A stretch of 64,000 nt of DNA from Spirochaetota bacterium (GCA_016214035.1 JACRPF010000004.1:62001-126000); one strand, 5' to 3'; positions 18,671 to 26,722 are shown, counted from the stretch's first letter. Program-made: numbers and translations. The notes: generated by a model not told the origin, from the letters alone.

Positions 18671-18858
18671 GGGATGCATCCAGCATCCCTTGCGCTCGGT
18701 CGTGGCACAGGACGTGCCGAGGGAGGCGGCGCGCAAGGATGCGCTAGCCGCCGACTATACGCGGCGAATCATTTTTTCTTCTTTTTTTTCCGCATCCATG
18801 CGGTACGGCAGTTTCAGTTCTTCCTATATATCCTGGTTGACAGCTACGCCGCGTATAG
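18671..18858. repeat. Palindrome island A (GGA/TCC-centred hairpins)
   Basis: Within the 316-base gap between ruvX and the M23 gene I see a cluster of short inverted repeats. They are GGGATGC-ATCCA-GCATCCC (18671-18689); GGCAC-AGGAC-GTGCC inside a larger CTCGG/CCGAG stem; GCGCA-AGGA-TGCGC inside a GGCGGC/GCCGCC stem; and CCGCAT-CC-ATGCGG (18790-18803). A long-range 12-bp inverted repeat, CTATACGCGGCG (18755-18766) with CGCCGCGTATAG (18847-18858), encloses the last hairpin and a T-rich stretch. Nothing here reads as a gene. Confidence 0.7.
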
Positions 18859-18925
18859 AAAATCAATCAAGTAACACCCGTTTTTATCGATAATTAAGAA
18901 GAACGATCCTACCAAGGCGGCGCGC

Positions 18926-19999
18926 GTGCAGACACTACGCTTACTACTCGCGAAAATAGCCTACTATATCGAATATGCTGCGGTAAAGCTCCGTTTCAGC
19001 ATCCGGTATCAGCGCTACCGTCTCGAACGCCGTAATATACGCATCCCGTCATTCTCATTCCTCAAACGTCCGGTTGTCATACTGACGCTCCTTATCATCA
19101 CCACGGTGCTGCTCTTCGCGTTCTTCCCGCATCCGCAATCTGCGGCCGCGGACGCCGAGACACTGCAGAACGCGGAGGATAATTTTCAGACACAGCAGGG
19201 TAACAAGGTGAACACCGCCGACATCATCGATATGGGCGTTGACACGTCGTTGAAGCCGGCCGCGCATGCGACAGGCGTTGTCTTCACCGATTATACGGTG
19301 CAGAAAGGCGACAGCATCTGGAGCATAGCCAAAGACCATGCGCTCGCGCTGGACACGATCATCGGCGTCAATAACATCAAAGATCTCAATGCGCTGACTA
19401 TCGGCAGCGTCATCAAACTTCCGAATATGAACGGGATAAACTACACCGTACGGGCGAACGATACTCTCTCGCATATATCGCTCTTCAGCGGATCGCCTAT
19501 TGAAAAGATAAAAGAGATGAACGGCATTACCGATGCATCCATCGCCGCCGGCCGCGTGCTGTTCCTTCCGGACGGCAAACTCGATGCGGTTGAACGCAAC
19601 CGTCTGTTCGGCATCGACTTCAATAAACCTATTTACGGCCGTCTGACATCGCGCTACGGCCTCAGAAAACATCCGTTCCTCGGTTACCGTATGTTCCACA
19701 CCGGGGTTGATATCGGTTATAACAACGGCGGAAGTGTCCGCGCAGTGCAGGCGGGAACCGTTGGTTTTGCCGGCGAGAACGGCGGCTACGGCAATTATGT
19801 AAGCCTGCAGCACAAGAACGGCTTTACCACCGCGTACGGCCATCTTGCGTCGATAAGCGTTGCACCCGGGGCATACGTCAAGAAGGGCGATGTCATCGGA
19901 GTCGTGGGTTCAACCGGCATATCCACCGGCCCGCATCTGCATTTCGAAGTGCTCTACCGCGGCAAATATGTGAATCCGCTTTCATACGTGAGATACTGA
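18926..19999 (+). CDS. LysM-M23 (LytM-type) peptidoglycan endopeptidase
   Basis: 357 aa from a GTG start with a weak AAGG upstream. A cytoplasmic basic stretch is followed by one membrane anchor (~48-70, VVILTLLIITTVLLFAFF). Two LysM modules (~126-172 and ~174-218; YTVQKGDSIWSIAKDHAL and YTVRANDTLSHISLF) bind peptidoglycan. The C-terminal M23 metallopeptidase has FHTGVDIG (zinc His and Asp), AYGHLASI and GPHLHFEV. Zinc ligands are complete, so it should be active rather than an EnvC-like activator. Role: cell-wall remodelling in the periplasm. It ends in SYVRY, a normal M23 end. Confidence 0.92.
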   Translation: MQTLRLLLAKIAYYIEYAAVKLRFSIRYQRYRLERRNIRIPSFSFLKRPVVILTLLIITTVLLFAFFPHPQSAAADAETLQNAEDNFQTQQGNKVNTADIIDMGVDTSLKPAAHATGVVFTDYTVQKGDSIWSIAKDHALALDTIIGVNNIKDLNALTIGSVIKLPNMNGINYTVRANDTLSHISLFSGSPIEKIKEMNGITDASIAAGRVLFLPDGKLDAVERNRLFGIDFNKPIYGRLTSRYGLRKHPFLGYRMFHTGVDIGYNNGGSVRAVQAGTVGFAGENGGYGNYVSLQHKNGFTTAYGHLASISVAPGAYVKKGDVIGVVGSTGISTGPHLHFEVLYRGKYVNPLSYVRY

Positions 20000-20035
20000 A
20001 CAACAGTCATCGTGCACCGCATCTTATTGTCCTTG

Positions 20036-20307
20036 TACACAGATACCGAGCATCAATACACAGCAACTATGACTACATACACAGATAGTGAGCCGTTGTA
20101 CACAGAGACAACGCCCAGATACACAAATACAGAGCCTTTGACACAGTGATAATGAATTACTACCCGAACGCAGATGCCATGTACACGGCTACAATGCCCA
20201 TGTACACAGATACCGGGCATCAATACACGGCTACAATGGCTGAATACACAGATCCTGAGCCGTTATACACAAAGATAATGCCTTGATACACAGATACAAC
20301 ACTCACG
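20036..20307. repeat. 13-unit 21-bp tandem repeat array
   Basis: Thirteen units begin TACACA or a close variant at 20036, 20057, 20078, 20099, 20120, 20141 (one base short), 20161, 20182, 20203, 20224, 20245, 20266 and 20287. Odd units mostly read TACACAGATACnGAGCCnTTn. Even units carry ATG at columns 13-15 (TACACGGCTACAATGCCC). The true register is therefore a 42-bp dimer. Units 1 and 9 differ by one base and units 3 and 11 by three, so there is also a 168-bp higher-order copy. The array lies between the 3' ends of the M23 and hppA genes. Confidence 0.9.
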
Positions 20308-20331
20308 AATTGCGACTGTCGGGCGCACAAT

Positions 20332-20364
20332 AAAAAAAAAGAGGCGGGCACGATGCCCGCCTCT
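20332..20364 (-). terminator. Intrinsic terminator of hppA
   Basis: Read on the minus strand, AGAGGCGGGCA, loop TCG and TGCCCGCCTCT form an 11-pair stem (20340-20364) followed by a run of T's (20332-20340). It lies 26 bases after the hppA stop. Confidence 0.93.
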
Positions 20365-20389
20365 GATACGATCAGATATGTAACTGGCG

Positions 20390-22855
20390 TTATTTCACCG
20401 CTTTCTTGTCGCCGATGCGCATTCCGTAGAATGAGCGATAGACAAAAATCAGCGCGATGACGAAGAACACAACACCGACGATCGGAGCGATCGTCCTGAA
20501 TTTCTCGGAAATCGCAATTTCCATGGCGAGAAGCCCGAACAGTGTGGTGAACTTGATGATGGGATTCATGGCAACAGACGACGTATCCTTGAACGGATCG
20601 CCGACCGTATCACCCACAACCGTAGCCGCGTGAAGCGGAGTGCCTTTTTCCTTCAGATCGACTTCAACGATCTTCTTGGCATTGTCCCAGCAGCCGCCCG
20701 CATTCGCCATGAACACGGCCTGGAAGAGGCCGAACACGGCGATGGCGATAAGGTAGCTGATGAAGAACGAAACCGGCGAGCTTGCCTTGATGACATCGGC
20801 GGGAAGACCCGTCTTCACCAGGAGCTCGGTGAGACCCGTCGGGGCCGAGAAGAACGCGAATGCAAGCGCGAACGAGAATATCGCGATGAAAATATTGAAC
20901 ATACCCTTCTGGGCATACTGTGTACAGATCTTCACCACTTCTTTCGATGCATTGATATCCGCTTTCTTTGCCGCTTTCGGATCGAGCTTGATATGCAGCT
21001 TTATGTATTCAACCGCGCGATACGCGCCGGTGGAAACCGCCTGTATCGATGCGCCCGAGAACCAGTAGATGACCGCGCCGCCGGCGATGAAGCCGAGGAT
21101 CGAATACGGGTTGAGCACATTGAGGATGGATTCGGGCTCGATGCCGAGCGTGCTCTTGATGAGAAGTATAAGCGAGAAGATCATCGTCGTAGCGCCGACA
21201 ACCGCGGTGCCGATGAGCACCGGTTTTGCCGTGGCTTTGAAGGTGTTCCCCGCGCCGTCATTGGTCTCAAGCAGGAGCTTGGCGTTCTCGAAATCCGGCT
21301 TGAAGCCGAAATCGCGCTCAATTTCCTTGCTCGCATTCTTGTTCTCTTCGATGAGCGAAAGTTCGTATACGGACTGTGCGTTATCGGTAACCGGGCCGTA
21401 GCTGTCGACCGCGATGGTGACAGGTCCCATGCCGAGGAAGCCGAATGCGACAAGACCGAACGCGAAGATCGCCGGATAGATCATGTGCGCGGAAAGACCG
21501 TTCATGCTCAGGAAGTACGAAACCGCCATGAGCGCCGCGATGACGAGACCGATCCAGAACGCGCTGAAATTACCGGCAACAAGACCGGACAGGACGGTAA
21601 GCGATGCGCCGCCTTCGCGGGACGCAGTCACCACTTCCTGTGTGTGGCGCGATTTGGTGCTGGTGAAAACCTTCACGAATTCCGGTATAATCGCAGCCGC
21701 AAGCGTACCGCAGCTGATGATGCCCGCAAGCCATAACCAGAGGTTATTGCCGAGCGAAGAAAGCTGCCAGTAGCTCACCGCAAACGTCATTACCATGGAG
21801 AGGATCGAGGTGATCCATATGAGATTCGTCAGGGGCTGTTCGAAATCGATTTCGGCCTTCTTTGCGTAGACGATCTTATTGATGAGTCCGTTCACCCAAT
21901 ACGCGATGATGCTGGTTGCGATCATCAGGAAACGCATGGTGAATATCCATGTAAGAAGCGTTACCTGTATCTTGGGATCGTTGACTGCGAGAAGTATGAA
22001 GCTGATAAGCGCGACACCCGTTACGCCGTAGGTTTCAAAACCGTCGGCAGTGGGTCCAACGCTGTCGCCGGCATTGTCACCGGTACAGTCCGCGATGACA
22101 CCGGGATTGCGGGGATCATCTTCTTTAATTTTGAATACGATCTTCATGAGGTCGGAACCGACGTCGGCGATCTTCGTGAAGATACCGCCGGCTACGCGGA
22201 GCGCCGATGCGCCGAGCGATTCGCCGATAGCGAAACCGATGAAGCATGAGCCGGCGATATCGCCGGGCATGAAGAGAAGGATGCCGAGCATCATGATGAG
22301 CTCAACGCTGACGAGGAGCACCCCGATGGACATGCCCGCCTGAAGCGGTATGTTCATGACCATGATGGGATTTCGCTGCAGCGACGCGAATGCCGTGCGG
22401 GCGTTGGCGAGCGTGTTCATGCGGATGCCGAACCAGGCAACGCCGTACGAACCGAGGATGCCGATGACCGAGAAGAGCAGGATCACTGCAACTTTGCCGA
22501 CCGGCATAGCCTGAAGGTAGCCGAAATAGAACGCGATACATGCTGCGATAAACAGTTCAAGAATGATGAGGAATTTCCCCTGCTGTAAGAGATATGCCTT
22601 ACAGGTTTCGAAAATGAGATTGCCGATCTCGAGCATCGACGAGTGCACCTTGAGCTTTTTGACGCGCAGGTACTCGTAGACACCGAAAAGAAGACCGAGC
22701 ACGCAAATGCCGATCCCCACGACGAGCAGCCAGAAACTTGCGGGACTGGCGGCTAAAAAGTTCGGTACCACGAGGGACGCTTCGCCTCCGCCGTGATGCT
22801 GTACGGCGTTGGTTACGGCGGCCGCTGCGTGAGCGACGACGTTCGTTTGAGCCAT
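20390..22855 (-). CDS. hppA: Membrane-bound proton/sodium-pumping pyrophosphatase
   Basis: 821 aa integral membrane enzyme that couples pyrophosphate hydrolysis to ion export. The start is the ATG at 22855 (MAQTNVV), with AGGAG seven bases upstream; the open frame runs 11 codons further without support. The catalytic Asp-rich loops are present: DDPRNPGVIADCTGDNAGDS and, near the C-terminus, NAGGCWDNAKKIVE with KGTPLHAATVVGDTVGDPFKD. The segment GNTFKATAK has Lys where potassium-independent enzymes have it (GNTTKA). The protein is longer than the common 650-750 residues, partly from an extended N-terminus and an insertion around SLIEENKNASKEIERDFG. Ion specificity is inferred only. Confidence 0.93.
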   Translation of the reverse strand: MAQTNVVAHAAAAVTNAVQHHGGGEASLVVPNFLAASPASFWLLVVGIGICVLGLLFGVYEYLRVKKLKVHSSMLEIGNLIFETCKAYLLQQGKFLIILELFIAACIAFYFGYLQAMPVGKVAVILLFSVIGILGSYGVAWFGIRMNTLANARTAFASLQRNPIMVMNIPLQAGMSIGVLLVSVELIMMLGILLFMPGDIAGSCFIGFAIGESLGASALRVAGGIFTKIADVGSDLMKIVFKIKEDDPRNPGVIADCTGDNAGDSVGPTADGFETYGVTGVALISFILLAVNDPKIQVTLLTWIFTMRFLMIATSIIAYWVNGLINKIVYAKKAEIDFEQPLTNLIWITSILSMVMTFAVSYWQLSSLGNNLWLWLAGIISCGTLAAAIIPEFVKVFTSTKSRHTQEVVTASREGGASLTVLSGLVAGNFSAFWIGLVIAALMAVSYFLSMNGLSAHMIYPAIFAFGLVAFGFLGMGPVTIAVDSYGPVTDNAQSVYELSLIEENKNASKEIERDFGFKPDFENAKLLLETNDGAGNTFKATAKPVLIGTAVVGATTMIFSLILLIKSTLGIEPESILNVLNPYSILGFIAGGAVIYWFSGASIQAVSTGAYRAVEYIKLHIKLDPKAAKKADINASKEVVKICTQYAQKGMFNIFIAIFSFALAFAFFSAPTGLTELLVKTGLPADVIKASSPVSFFISYLIAIAVFGLFQAVFMANAGGCWDNAKKIVEVDLKEKGTPLHAATVVGDTVGDPFKDTSSVAMNPIIKFTTLFGLLAMEIAISEKFRTIAPIVGVVFFVIALIFVYRSFYGMRIGDKKAVK

Positions 22856-22977
22856 TGAAGAACTCCTGATGTAATAATAAATTTGCAATCATTGGCACAT
22901 CGCGCCGCCGGATACGCCGTTGAGGACATACGTCTTAGGACGGAACTGCGCACGGGATGAACTATAATTGTCGCGCC

Positions 22978-23005
22978 ATTGTATTGTTTTCGTCCGGTTT
23001 GTCAA
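22978..23005 (-). promoter_or_regulatory. Promoter of hppA
   Basis: Minus-strand TTGACA (23000-23005), 16-bp spacer, TACAAT (22978-22983). This gives an untranslated leader of about 115 bases, which contains a small CGTC-CTAA-GACG hairpin. Confidence 0.7.
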
Positions 23006-23046
23006 GTAGTTTTTGTTTTTTTTATCCGCAGTGCCGGTATTTTTCC

Positions 23047-23074
23047 TTGACATTTCCGCACGACGCATTAGTAT
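23047..23074 (+). promoter_or_regulatory. Promoter of the zinc-ribbon/yjbQ pair
   Basis: TTGACA (23047-23052), 16-bp spacer, TAGTAT (23069-23074), about 50 bases before the ATG at 23123. Confidence 0.65.
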
Positions 23075-23122
23075 GCTGGTCACGAATTGTACGGCGCATC
23101 CGATGCGTCCCAAGGAACTATC

Positions 23123-23581
23123 ATGGCGAAGATCACCTGTAAAGAATGCGGCACCATCAACGAAAAAGTAAGCGACGTCTGCACGAAATGCAGCAAGCCG
23201 CTCTATCACGACACCAAACGCTCGACTGCGGTACTCGTAACGCTTATACTCGATGTGTTTTTCATCATCGTATATGCGGCGGCGATATTCCTCTACATCA
23301 GAGCGGCCAACGACCCCGCACCGATATCCAACGCGATGGCAGTACCGCTCCCCTACGCCGGAAGCGCCGCATATTATGTCTGGCTTTTTCTCTTCGGCGC
23401 ATACATCTTCGTGCGCGTACTGTTCCTGCTCAATCACTTCACTCTGAAAAACGGCATCATCATAACACTGCGCAGGGTCATCATGTTCGCAGAGTCGGTA
23501 ACCATGTTCCCCGTGCAGTCAATCCTTGCGCTCTATTTCTATAATCCCGCCACAAAAAAAGAGAAACAGAACCCCGCATGA
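23123..23581 (+). CDS. Small zinc-ribbon membrane protein
   Basis: 152 aa. The ATG at 23123 follows AAGGA. The N-terminus carries a four-Cys zinc ribbon (Cys6, Cys9, Cys20, Cys23: CKECG...CTKC). It is followed by hydrophobic segments at ~34-56 ([20 protein letters not shown]), ~78-100 and ~118-138, so about three membrane spans with the ribbon probably in the cytoplasm. I do not recognise a characterised family. Its last codons overlap the start of yjbQ (ATGA), so the two are co-translated. Confidence 0.7.
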   Translation: MAKITCKECGTINEKVSDVCTKCSKPLYHDTKRSTAVLVTLILDVFFIIVYAAAIFLYIRAANDPAPISNAMAVPLPYAGSAAYYVWLFLFGAYIFVRVLFLLNHFTLKNGIIITLRRVIMFAESVTMFPVQSILALYFYNPATKKEKQNPA

Positions 23582-23991
23582 AGTCGAAGACCGAATACCT
23601 CACCTTCAACACCAAGAACAAGCGGGAATACATCCGCATTACCGATAAGGCGAAAGAGGTACTCGACGCGAGCGGCATTCAGGAAGGCATGGTGCTCATT
23701 TCGGCCATGCATATCACCGCCGGGGTGTTCATCAACGACAATGAGAGCGGAATCTTAAGCGACATCGACGAGATGCTCGAAACCATCGCCCCGTACCGCG
23801 ACGATTACCGCCATCACCGCACCGGCGAGAAAAACGGCGACGCGCATCTGAAAAATATACTTACGCATCATCAGGTCATCGTTCCGGTCACTGCCGGCAA
23901 ACTGGATCTCGGGCCCTGGCAGGAGATATTCTATGCGGAGTTCGACGGAAGAAGGGCGAAGCGGCTGGTGATTAAGGTGATGGGGGAATAG
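23578..23991 (+). CDS. yjbQ: YjbQ/UPF0047 family protein
   Basis: 137 aa, the normal family length. Motifs are [19 protein letters not shown]-like [19 protein letters not shown] (~40), the conserved [19 protein letters not shown] block (~77) and [20 protein letters not shown] near the end. The conserved His and Glu residues cluster in a jelly-roll-like fold. Members have been annotated as secondary thiamine-phosphate synthase because some complement thiE mutants, but the physiological reaction is not settled. It is coupled to the upstream zinc-ribbon membrane protein. A GCGCGCG-TTTT-CGCGCGC hairpin lies immediately after the stop. Confidence 0.9.
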   Translation: MKSKTEYLTFNTKNKREYIRITDKAKEVLDASGIQEGMVLISAMHITAGVFINDNESGILSDIDEMLETIAPYRDDYRHHRTGEKNGDAHLKNILTHHQVIVPVTAGKLDLGPWQEIFYAEFDGRRAKRLVIKVMGE

Positions 23992-23992
23992 C

Positions 23993-24010
23993 GCGCGCGT
24001 TTTCGCGCGC
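23993..24010 (+). other. GC hairpin after yjbQ
   Basis: GCGCGCG, TTTT loop, CGCGCGC directly after the stop codon. No T-run follows, so it may stabilise the mRNA end rather than terminate. Confidence 0.45.
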
Positions 24011-24142
24011 TGCGCTTCGGCGGAAATATCTTTCTCGAAATCGGCAAAAACTCTATTCTACTCATTTCACGTTGTTGCAGTTCCAGCATAATCATTTTAT
24101 CCCCGTTTGAGCTTTTCCTGTTCGAACATTTGCCGATTTCTC

Positions 24143-24217
24143 GAAAGACATTTCCGTCCTTCACTTCGCGCGCTCAGTGATATAAAAAATATTGCGGGTG
24201 TGATCAGGGACGTTGTG
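24143..24217. repeat. 75-bp direct repeat, copy 1
   Basis: Begins GAAAGACATTTC and contains TTCACTTCGCGCGCTCAGTG and ends in ACGTTGTG. It matches the copy at 24501-24573 at most positions with one or two small indels. Together the copies bracket palindrome island B. Confidence 0.8.
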
Positions 24218-24285
24218 TCGGAAAAATTAACACGCGCTATGTTCGGGAAGAGATGTCTTTCTTCGCACCGTGCGCGACTCGCTAT

Positions 24286-24417
24286 GCGCCATCCATGGCG
24301 CCGCTCGGTACGGCCTCCGTACCTTCAACTCAGCTGTCTGTCCATGGACAGATTCGTCGCATCCGCTGGTCGGCTTAGCGGCATCCGTGCCGCCGCCTCC
24401 CTTGGCCATCCATGGCC
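24286..24417. repeat. Palindrome island B (GGA/TCC-centred hairpins)
   Basis: Five inverted repeats lie within 132 bases: GCGCCATCCATGGCGC (24286-24301), GGTACGG-CCT-CCGTACC (24307-24323), CTGTCCATGGACAG (24338-24351), GGCA-TCCG-TGCC (24380-24391) and GGCCATCCATGGCC (24404-24417). Stems differ, but the TCC or TCCATGG centre recurs, as in islands A and C. No coding frame is supported. Confidence 0.7.
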
Positions 24418-24500
24418 ACGCATCGTGCCGCTTGCTAATAATATTATATAAATCTGGATACTATCTTCTCTTTCTTGTTGTATAGTATGCACGGCGCTCA

Positions 24501-24573
24501 GAAAGACATTTCTCCCCTTCACTTCACGCGCTCAGTGATATATAAATATTGCTGTGTGGTCAGGAACGTTGTG
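24501..24573. repeat. 75-bp direct repeat, copy 2
   Basis: Begins GAAAGACATTTC and contains TTCACTTCACGCGCTCAGTG and ends in ACGTTGTG. Partner of the copy at 24143-24217, same orientation. Confidence 0.8.
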
Positions 24574-24783
24574 CCTTAAGACTTTACTAATTATCTCTGG
24601 ATAGAAAAATACAATACATTATTCGAACATATTATTCATACACAAGAAAAAACAGAATTAACTTTCACTCCAGAATAGACGCACCCCTTGCCCTGCAAAG
24701 CGGGGTAAGGGGACTGGGGGAAAGGGGCGTTCCCGCATCAGTTCAGCATGCATCCAATTTAATTACAAATATTTATATGCGTA
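24574..24783. other. AT-rich gap with a G/C-run hairpin
   Basis: Mostly AT-rich sequence without a gene. At 24684-24712 CCCCTTGCCC pairs with GGGTAAGGGG, and further G-runs follow to about 24730. This could be the end of a repeat element; I see nothing else. Confidence 0.4.
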
Positions 24784-25167
24784 CTAAAAATTGATCATCA
24801 TAGACAAAAGCGCAGTGCCCATCCAAAGGCATGTCCCGACACTGCTTACAGCTGCCCATTTTTTACTCGGGCGGATTACATTTATCAATATCATTGCTAA
24901 AAAAAACGGTATACATACAATTCCAATAGTTATCAAACTCGGAATAGCAAACTTCACCCCAATGATGATCGGCATTACCGGCCCGCTAAGCATCATTGGC
25001 AAGGCTGCAAATGCGCTGATGAACCGCCTACCGCTCACTAAACTATTAAGAATGGCAAACAAAGAGATTACAAAATAGGGGGTCATGCCGTACAGAATTG
25101 GGAACAATCTGGTTTTGAGTTCAGGATGTTTTGAAAATATTTTTTCGTACATAAGCATCTCAGGCAC
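24784..25167 (-). CDS. Hypothetical integral membrane protein (low GC)
   Basis: 127 aa, about three to four hydrophobic segments (PYFVISLFAILNSLV, AFAALPMMLSGPVMPIIIGV, LITIGIVCIPFFLAMILINV, WMGTALLSMMINF). I do not recognise a family. The start is uncertain: GTG at 25167, or internal ATGs at 25158 or 25152; none has a clear ribosome-binding site. Base composition is visibly more AT-rich than its neighbours and it sits next to the repeat-rich gap, so it may have been acquired or be decaying. It could be a non-functional remnant. Confidence 0.45.
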   Translation of the reverse strand: MPEMLMYEKIFSKHPELKTRLFPILYGMTPYFVISLFAILNSLVSGRRFISAFAALPMMLSGPVMPIIIGVKFAIPSLITIGIVCIPFFLAMILINVIRPSKKWAAVSSVGTCLWMGTALLSMMINF

Positions 25168-25284
25168 ACATCTTACTTGCCTGACTTAAAAATGAATACG
25201 TCCACCATTACTAATAATACCATGGAGTTCCTTATTCATTTGCCCCCCTACTCTTTGCGCCCTCCGCTGAAACTGAAGAATCCC

Positions 25285-26700
25285 TTACATCACCTTCAAT
25301 ATAATCGACGGGAATATCCCCAATGCAAGAACCGCTACCGCCGCAATGCCGATGGCTAAACGCTCGGACAGCGCTGCGCGTTTGGTTTCAACCGCACCCT
25401 CGCGGGTATACATGGCAAGTATTAACTTGAGATAGTAATAGACCGCCAGAAGCGCATTGATGATACCAACGATAGCGAGCCAGAGATGGCCGCCGTCGAT
25501 GAGCACCTTGAACACATAGAACTTGGCGAAAAATCCGGCGAACGGAGGAATGCCGGCGAATGATGCGAGAAGGAATACAAAGAGACCGGATACCAACGGA
25601 TGCCGCTTTGCCGCGCCATTGAGGTCCTGGAGTGTCAGGTTGGCGTCGTTCGTGCCGGAAAGATAAACCAATACGGCGAACACACCCACGGTCATAGCCG
25701 CGTATACGATGAGATAGAACGCCGCAGCCTGCATGCCGTTATATGCCACAAGCGCGGAGAGTATAAAACCCGAGTGCACTATGGACGAATATGCGAAAAG
25801 GCGTTTGAGCGATGTCTGCGTGAGCGCGAAAAAATTGCCCGCGGTCATACTCAGCACCGCAATGACGGCGATGAACCACATGAGCACGGCACCGGTAGAC
25901 TGCACATGACTTGTGGTGAAGAACACCTGTACTATCTTGAACATCACGGCAAAAGCGCCTATCTTGGGAAGCACGCTCATGATGCCGGTGGCAAGCGTAT
26001 TCGCGCCTTCATAGGCGTCCGGCGCCCAGAAGTGAAACGGCACCAATGCAAGCTTGAACGCAAAGCCGATGAACAGAAAGATGAGGCCTATGTAGAAATA
26101 TACCGGATAACTTTCTGCGGCGATAGTATATGCGGCAATGCGGTCGATATCGAGCGCATGCGTAAAGCCGTAGACGAGCGCCGTGCCGTAGAGTGTGAAC
26201 GCGAGCGCAACGGCGCCGAGGATGAAATACTTCACCGCGCCTTCAATGCCTGCGGGATCATTCTGATCCATTGCGGCGAGAAAGTAAAGCGCCACCGAAA
26301 GCACTTCCAGAGAAACGATGATGACAAGGAGATTGCCGGCGAACAGCATGCCGAATACGCCCACAAGCGCGGTGAGCACGAAGAAATAAAACTCGCCGCC
26401 GCGATATGCGCGTTTTGCCTCAAGATACGGTCGGGAGAGCATCACAAGGACGAATGCGGCGGCAAGCACTGTCATAGCCAGCAGAAGCGAAAGCGAATCA
26501 TAGATAAGCACGCCGCTCAGCACCGTTATCGCGCGTCCGAAGAACCCGAAAAAAAGAACACCGGCGGCAGCTATAGCCGTGAGCGCGAGCACATATTGTA
26601 TAACATTCCGTCCCTGCCGGGGGGCTACATCAATGAATAGAATGATGATGCCGACGGCGATGAGCACGATAAACGGCAGCAGACTGATGAACAGCTCCAT
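25285..26700 (-). CDS. nuoN: NADH-quinone oxidoreductase subunit N
   Basis: 471 aa from the ATG at 26700 (MELFISLLPF), with AAGGAG six bases upstream; an eight-codon upstream extension is not used. It is an antiporter-like membrane subunit of complex I with about 14 transmembrane helices. Family features include LEVLSVALYFLAAMDQND, the proton-path Lys region FHFWAPDAYEGANT, LFAYSSIVHSGFIL and FAGIPPFAGFFAKFYVFKVL. It has its own strong promoter and no other nuo gene is nearby. MrpD and HyfB-type subunits are related but the length and motifs fit NuoN best. Confidence 0.9.
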   Translation of the reverse strand: MELFISLLPFIVLIAVGIIILFIDVAPRQGRNVIQYVLALTAIAAAGVLFFGFFGRAITVLSGVLIYDSLSLLLAMTVLAAAFVLVMLSRPYLEAKRAYRGGEFYFFVLTALVGVFGMLFAGNLLVIIVSLEVLSVALYFLAAMDQNDPAGIEGAVKYFILGAVALAFTLYGTALVYGFTHALDIDRIAAYTIAAESYPVYFYIGLIFLFIGFAFKLALVPFHFWAPDAYEGANTLATGIMSVLPKIGAFAVMFKIVQVFFTTSHVQSTGAVLMWFIAVIAVLSMTAGNFFALTQTSLKRLFAYSSIVHSGFILSALVAYNGMQAAAFYLIVYAAMTVGVFAVLVYLSGTNDANLTLQDLNGAAKRHPLVSGLFVFLLASFAGIPPFAGFFAKFYVFKVLIDGGHLWLAIVGIINALLAVYYYLKLILAMYTREGAVETKRAALSERLAIGIAAVAVLALGIFPSIILKVM

Positions 26701-26722
26701 GAAACGCTCCTTATATGAGGGC

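Noticed and set aside
20036-20307. CRISPR array
   Set aside because: Units are contiguous 21-mers with no variable spacers between identical repeats, and no cas gene is present.
20630-21736. Plus-strand 368-codon frame inside hppA
   Set aside because: Extremely charged translation (Arg/Glu/His/Asp) that is the antisense of a membrane protein; no ribosome-binding site or family.
24684-24735. G-quadruplex or terminator in the G-run
   Set aside because: The G-runs can pair with the upstream C-runs in a simple hairpin, and no T-run follows; neither alternative can be supported from sequence alone.
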